Assembly (NCBI GenBank): GCA_045590195.1
Contig: JAZNQN010000037.1
Location: 1-53,844, forward strand
Direction of reading: 5' to 3'
DNA length: 53,844 bases
DNA from: JAZNQN01 sp045590195
GTDB lineage: Bacteria; Bacillota; Clostridia; UMGS1883; UMGS1540
Numbering within the stretch: the stretch's first letter is position 1; each line of letters starts with the position of its first letter. Under the pieces are notes generated by a model. It was given only the letters and a program-made list of their open reading frames with translations, made no database searches and was not told the DNA's origin. Positions 52,349 through 53,844 of this stretch are shown one piece after another. A program made the translations under genes and the position numbers.

Positions 52349-53701
52349 GTGATACACAAGTATGAAAAATTCGGTATGTACATTGTGCTTGATACAAACA
52401 GCGGCAGTGTTCATATTGTTGATGAGTTATCTTATAAATTGCTCGACTTTTTTGAAAATGGCGAGTATGATGAGAAAAAAGCAGAAGTTCTTTTAAAAGA
52501 TTACAAAAAAGAAGAAATAGCTGAAAGCCTTGAAGAAATAAACGAGCTTAAAGCGGCAGGTCAGCTTTTTACAAAAGACTGGCACAGGGAAATGCCTTAT
52601 AACAAGCAGTCGGTAATTAAGGCTATGTGTCTTCATGTTGCACATGATTGCAACTTAAGCTGCAAATACTGTTTTGCCAACAAAGGCGATTATCAGGGCC
52701 CTAAAGGCCTTATGAGCCTTGAAGTTGGTAAAAAAGCAATTGATTTTGTTATAAAATCATCGGGAAACCGCAAAAATATTGAAATAGACTTTTTTGGCGG
52801 CGAGCCGCTTATGAATTTTGACACAACCTGTCAGATTTTGGAGTATGCTTCAGAAGAAGGCGAAAAACACGGCAAAAATTTCCGCTTTACAATTACAACA
52901 AACGGTATTTTGCTCGATAAGGAAAAACTTGATTATATAAACAAAAATATGTCAAACATAGTGCTTAGTGTTGACGGGCGAAAATCAGTTCACGATAATA
53001 TGCGCCCATGCATAAGCGGCGCAGGCAGTTATGATATTGTAATGCCAAAATTCAAAGAAACTGCTGAAAGCAGAAATCAGGACAACTACTATGTAAGGGG
53101 AACATATACAAAGCATAACCTCGATTTTGCAAAGGATGTTCTCCACCTTGCAGACGAAGGCTTTAAACAGATTTCGGTAGAGCCTGTTGTTGCAGAAGAT
53201 GGTATTGACTATGCAATAAGCGAAGCTGATTTGCCCACTCTTTTAGAGCAGTATGACATTCTGGCAGAGGAAATGCTCCGTCGCGATGAGGCGGGGGAAG
53301 GCTTTAATTTCTTCCACTTTATGATTGACTTAGAGCAGGGCCCTTGCGTTATAAAAAGAGTGTCAGGCTGTGGGGCAGGAAGTGAATATGTTGCAGTTAC
53401 TCCTACGGGCGACATTTATCCGTGCCACCGTTTTGCAGGTGAGAAGGATTATAAAATGGGCGACGTATTTACCGGCACATTAAGAGAAGATTTGAAATCT
53501 CTTTTCATAAACGACAACGTTTATTCCAAAAAAGACTGTCAGAATTGCTTTGCAAAGTTTTATTGCAGTGGTGGTTGCCATGCAAACAACATACTTATTG
53601 AAAAAGACATTGACACTCCGTATAAAATAGGCTGCGAAATGGAGAAAAAACGTGTTGAATGTGCAATTGCAATTAAAGCAAAGCTTGCACTTGAAGGATA
53701 A
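52349..53701 (+). CDS. SCIFF peptide radical SAM maturase
   Basis: 450 residues from GTG 52349 (MIHKYEKFGMYIVLD) after AGAGGTG; an earlier TTG sits in the terminator tail. A peptide-recognition domain occupies the N-terminus. The radical SAM cluster is C101-x3-C105-x2-C108 (CNLSCKYCFA). A SPASM domain holds two auxiliary clusters (GCGAGSEYVAVTPTGDIYPCHR and CQNCFAKFYCSGGC). It installs Cys-derived thioether bonds in the adjacent SCIFF peptide. Confidence 0.96.
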   Translation: MIHKYEKFGMYIVLDTNSGSVHIVDELSYKLLDFFENGEYDEKKAEVLLKDYKKEEIAESLEEINELKAAGQLFTKDWHREMPYNKQSVIKAMCLHVAHDCNLSCKYCFANKGDYQGPKGLMSLEVGKKAIDFVIKSSGNRKNIEIDFFGGEPLMNFDTTCQILEYASEEGEKHGKNFRFTITTNGILLDKEKLDYINKNMSNIVLSVDGRKSVHDNMRPCISGAGSYDIVMPKFKETAESRNQDNYYVRGTYTKHNLDFAKDVLHLADEGFKQISVEPVVAEDGIDYAISEADLPTLLEQYDILAEEMLRRDEAGEGFNFFHFMIDLEQGPCVIKRVSGCGAGSEYVAVTPTGDIYPCHRFAGEKDYKMGDVFTGTLREDLKSLFINDNVYSKKDCQNCFAKFYCSGGCHANNILIEKDIDTPYKIGCEMEKKRVECAIAIKAKLALEG

Positions 53702-53734
53702 ACCTAAATTAGTAAAATTCGGGGAGGTGATTTC

Positions 53735-53844
53735 TTGATTATTGGAATTATGGGATATTCCGGTTCAGGAAAATCTACTTTTACTAAAGAATTTGAAAAA
53801 CTCGGTGCTTACGTTATAGATGCTGATAAAATTGGAAAAGATAT
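53735..53844 (+). CDS. coaE: Dephospho-CoA kinase, N-terminal fragment (window end)
   Basis: A frame from TTG 53735, with GGGGAGGTGAT just upstream, runs off the window after 36 codons. The residues IIGIMGYSGSGKSTFTKEFEKL show the P-loop, and GAYVIDADKIGKD matches the CoaE Asp-containing segment. It performs the last step of CoA synthesis. It is 33 bases after the maturase and likely co-transcribed. Confidence 0.85.
   Translation, partial: MIIGIMGYSGSGKSTFTKEFEKLGAYVIDADKIGKD

Overview
The window is chromosomal DNA of a low-GC, Gram-positive-type anaerobe, most likely class Clostridia. The supporting markers are a six-gene Rnf complex, a SCIFF precursor peptide with its radical SAM maturase, dipicolinate synthase genes (dpaAB, a spore trait), a transketolase split into two genes, a Prp protease beside an L27 carrying a cleavable N-terminal extension, and frequent TTG/GTG starts after strong AGGAGG-type sites. 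The genus cannot be fixed from the sequence. No rRNA, tRNA, CRISPR array, integrase or transposase was seen. Layout: 1-3380 holds a terminator, an array of mini-hairpins and a BlaI/BlaR1-like pair with a small third ORF. 3381-5834 has a sodium symporter and a convergent PTS-type IIC permease. 5984-11037 carries cysE-cysS-mrnC-yitT-type gene-tktN-tktC. 11056-11367 is a roughly 310-bp element with about 40-bp inverted ends and no gene. A DMT permease and pcrA follow, then rnfCDGEAB (14879-19598), a CPBP protease, dpaAB and convergent typA. From 24023 to 48685 lie two conserved housekeeping blocks: rplU-prp-rpmA-obgE-nadD-yqeK / rsfS-leuS, and yicC-remA-gmk-rpoZ-priA-ppa-def-fmt-yugP-rsmB-rlmN-prpC-prkC-rsgA-rpe-thiN. 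The first is interrupted between yqeK and rsfS by about 4 kb: coaW, a degenerate alkaline-phosphatase-fold protein, an MFS antiporter and a DMT permease. After thiN come two tandem paralogues of 395 residues each, with near-matching promoters and a NodB-like DD...HxxxH pattern. The window ends with yajC, a TIGR04086-type membrane gene, the SCIFF peptide, its maturase and the start of coaE. How the genes work together: Rnf couples ferredoxin oxidation to NAD reduction and an ion gradient that Na+-coupled carriers such as the NSS permease could use. The central blocks cover ribosome assembly and maturation (L21, Prp, L27, Obg, RsfS, RsgA, RlmN, RsmB), formyl-Met handling (Def, Fmt), aminoacyl-tRNA supply (CysS, LeuS) and Ser/Thr signalling (PrpC/PrkC). 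Points most worth a second look: (1) leuS is intact except for one in-frame TGA, at a place where the family has Trp, immediately followed by ATG; (2) the tandem deacetylase-like paralogues; (3) a structured rpmA-obgE intergenic region with a possible 21-codon ORF; (4) the element with inverted ends at 11056-11367; (5) the hairpin array at 40-210; (6) an alkaline-phosphatase-fold protein that has lost metal ligands.
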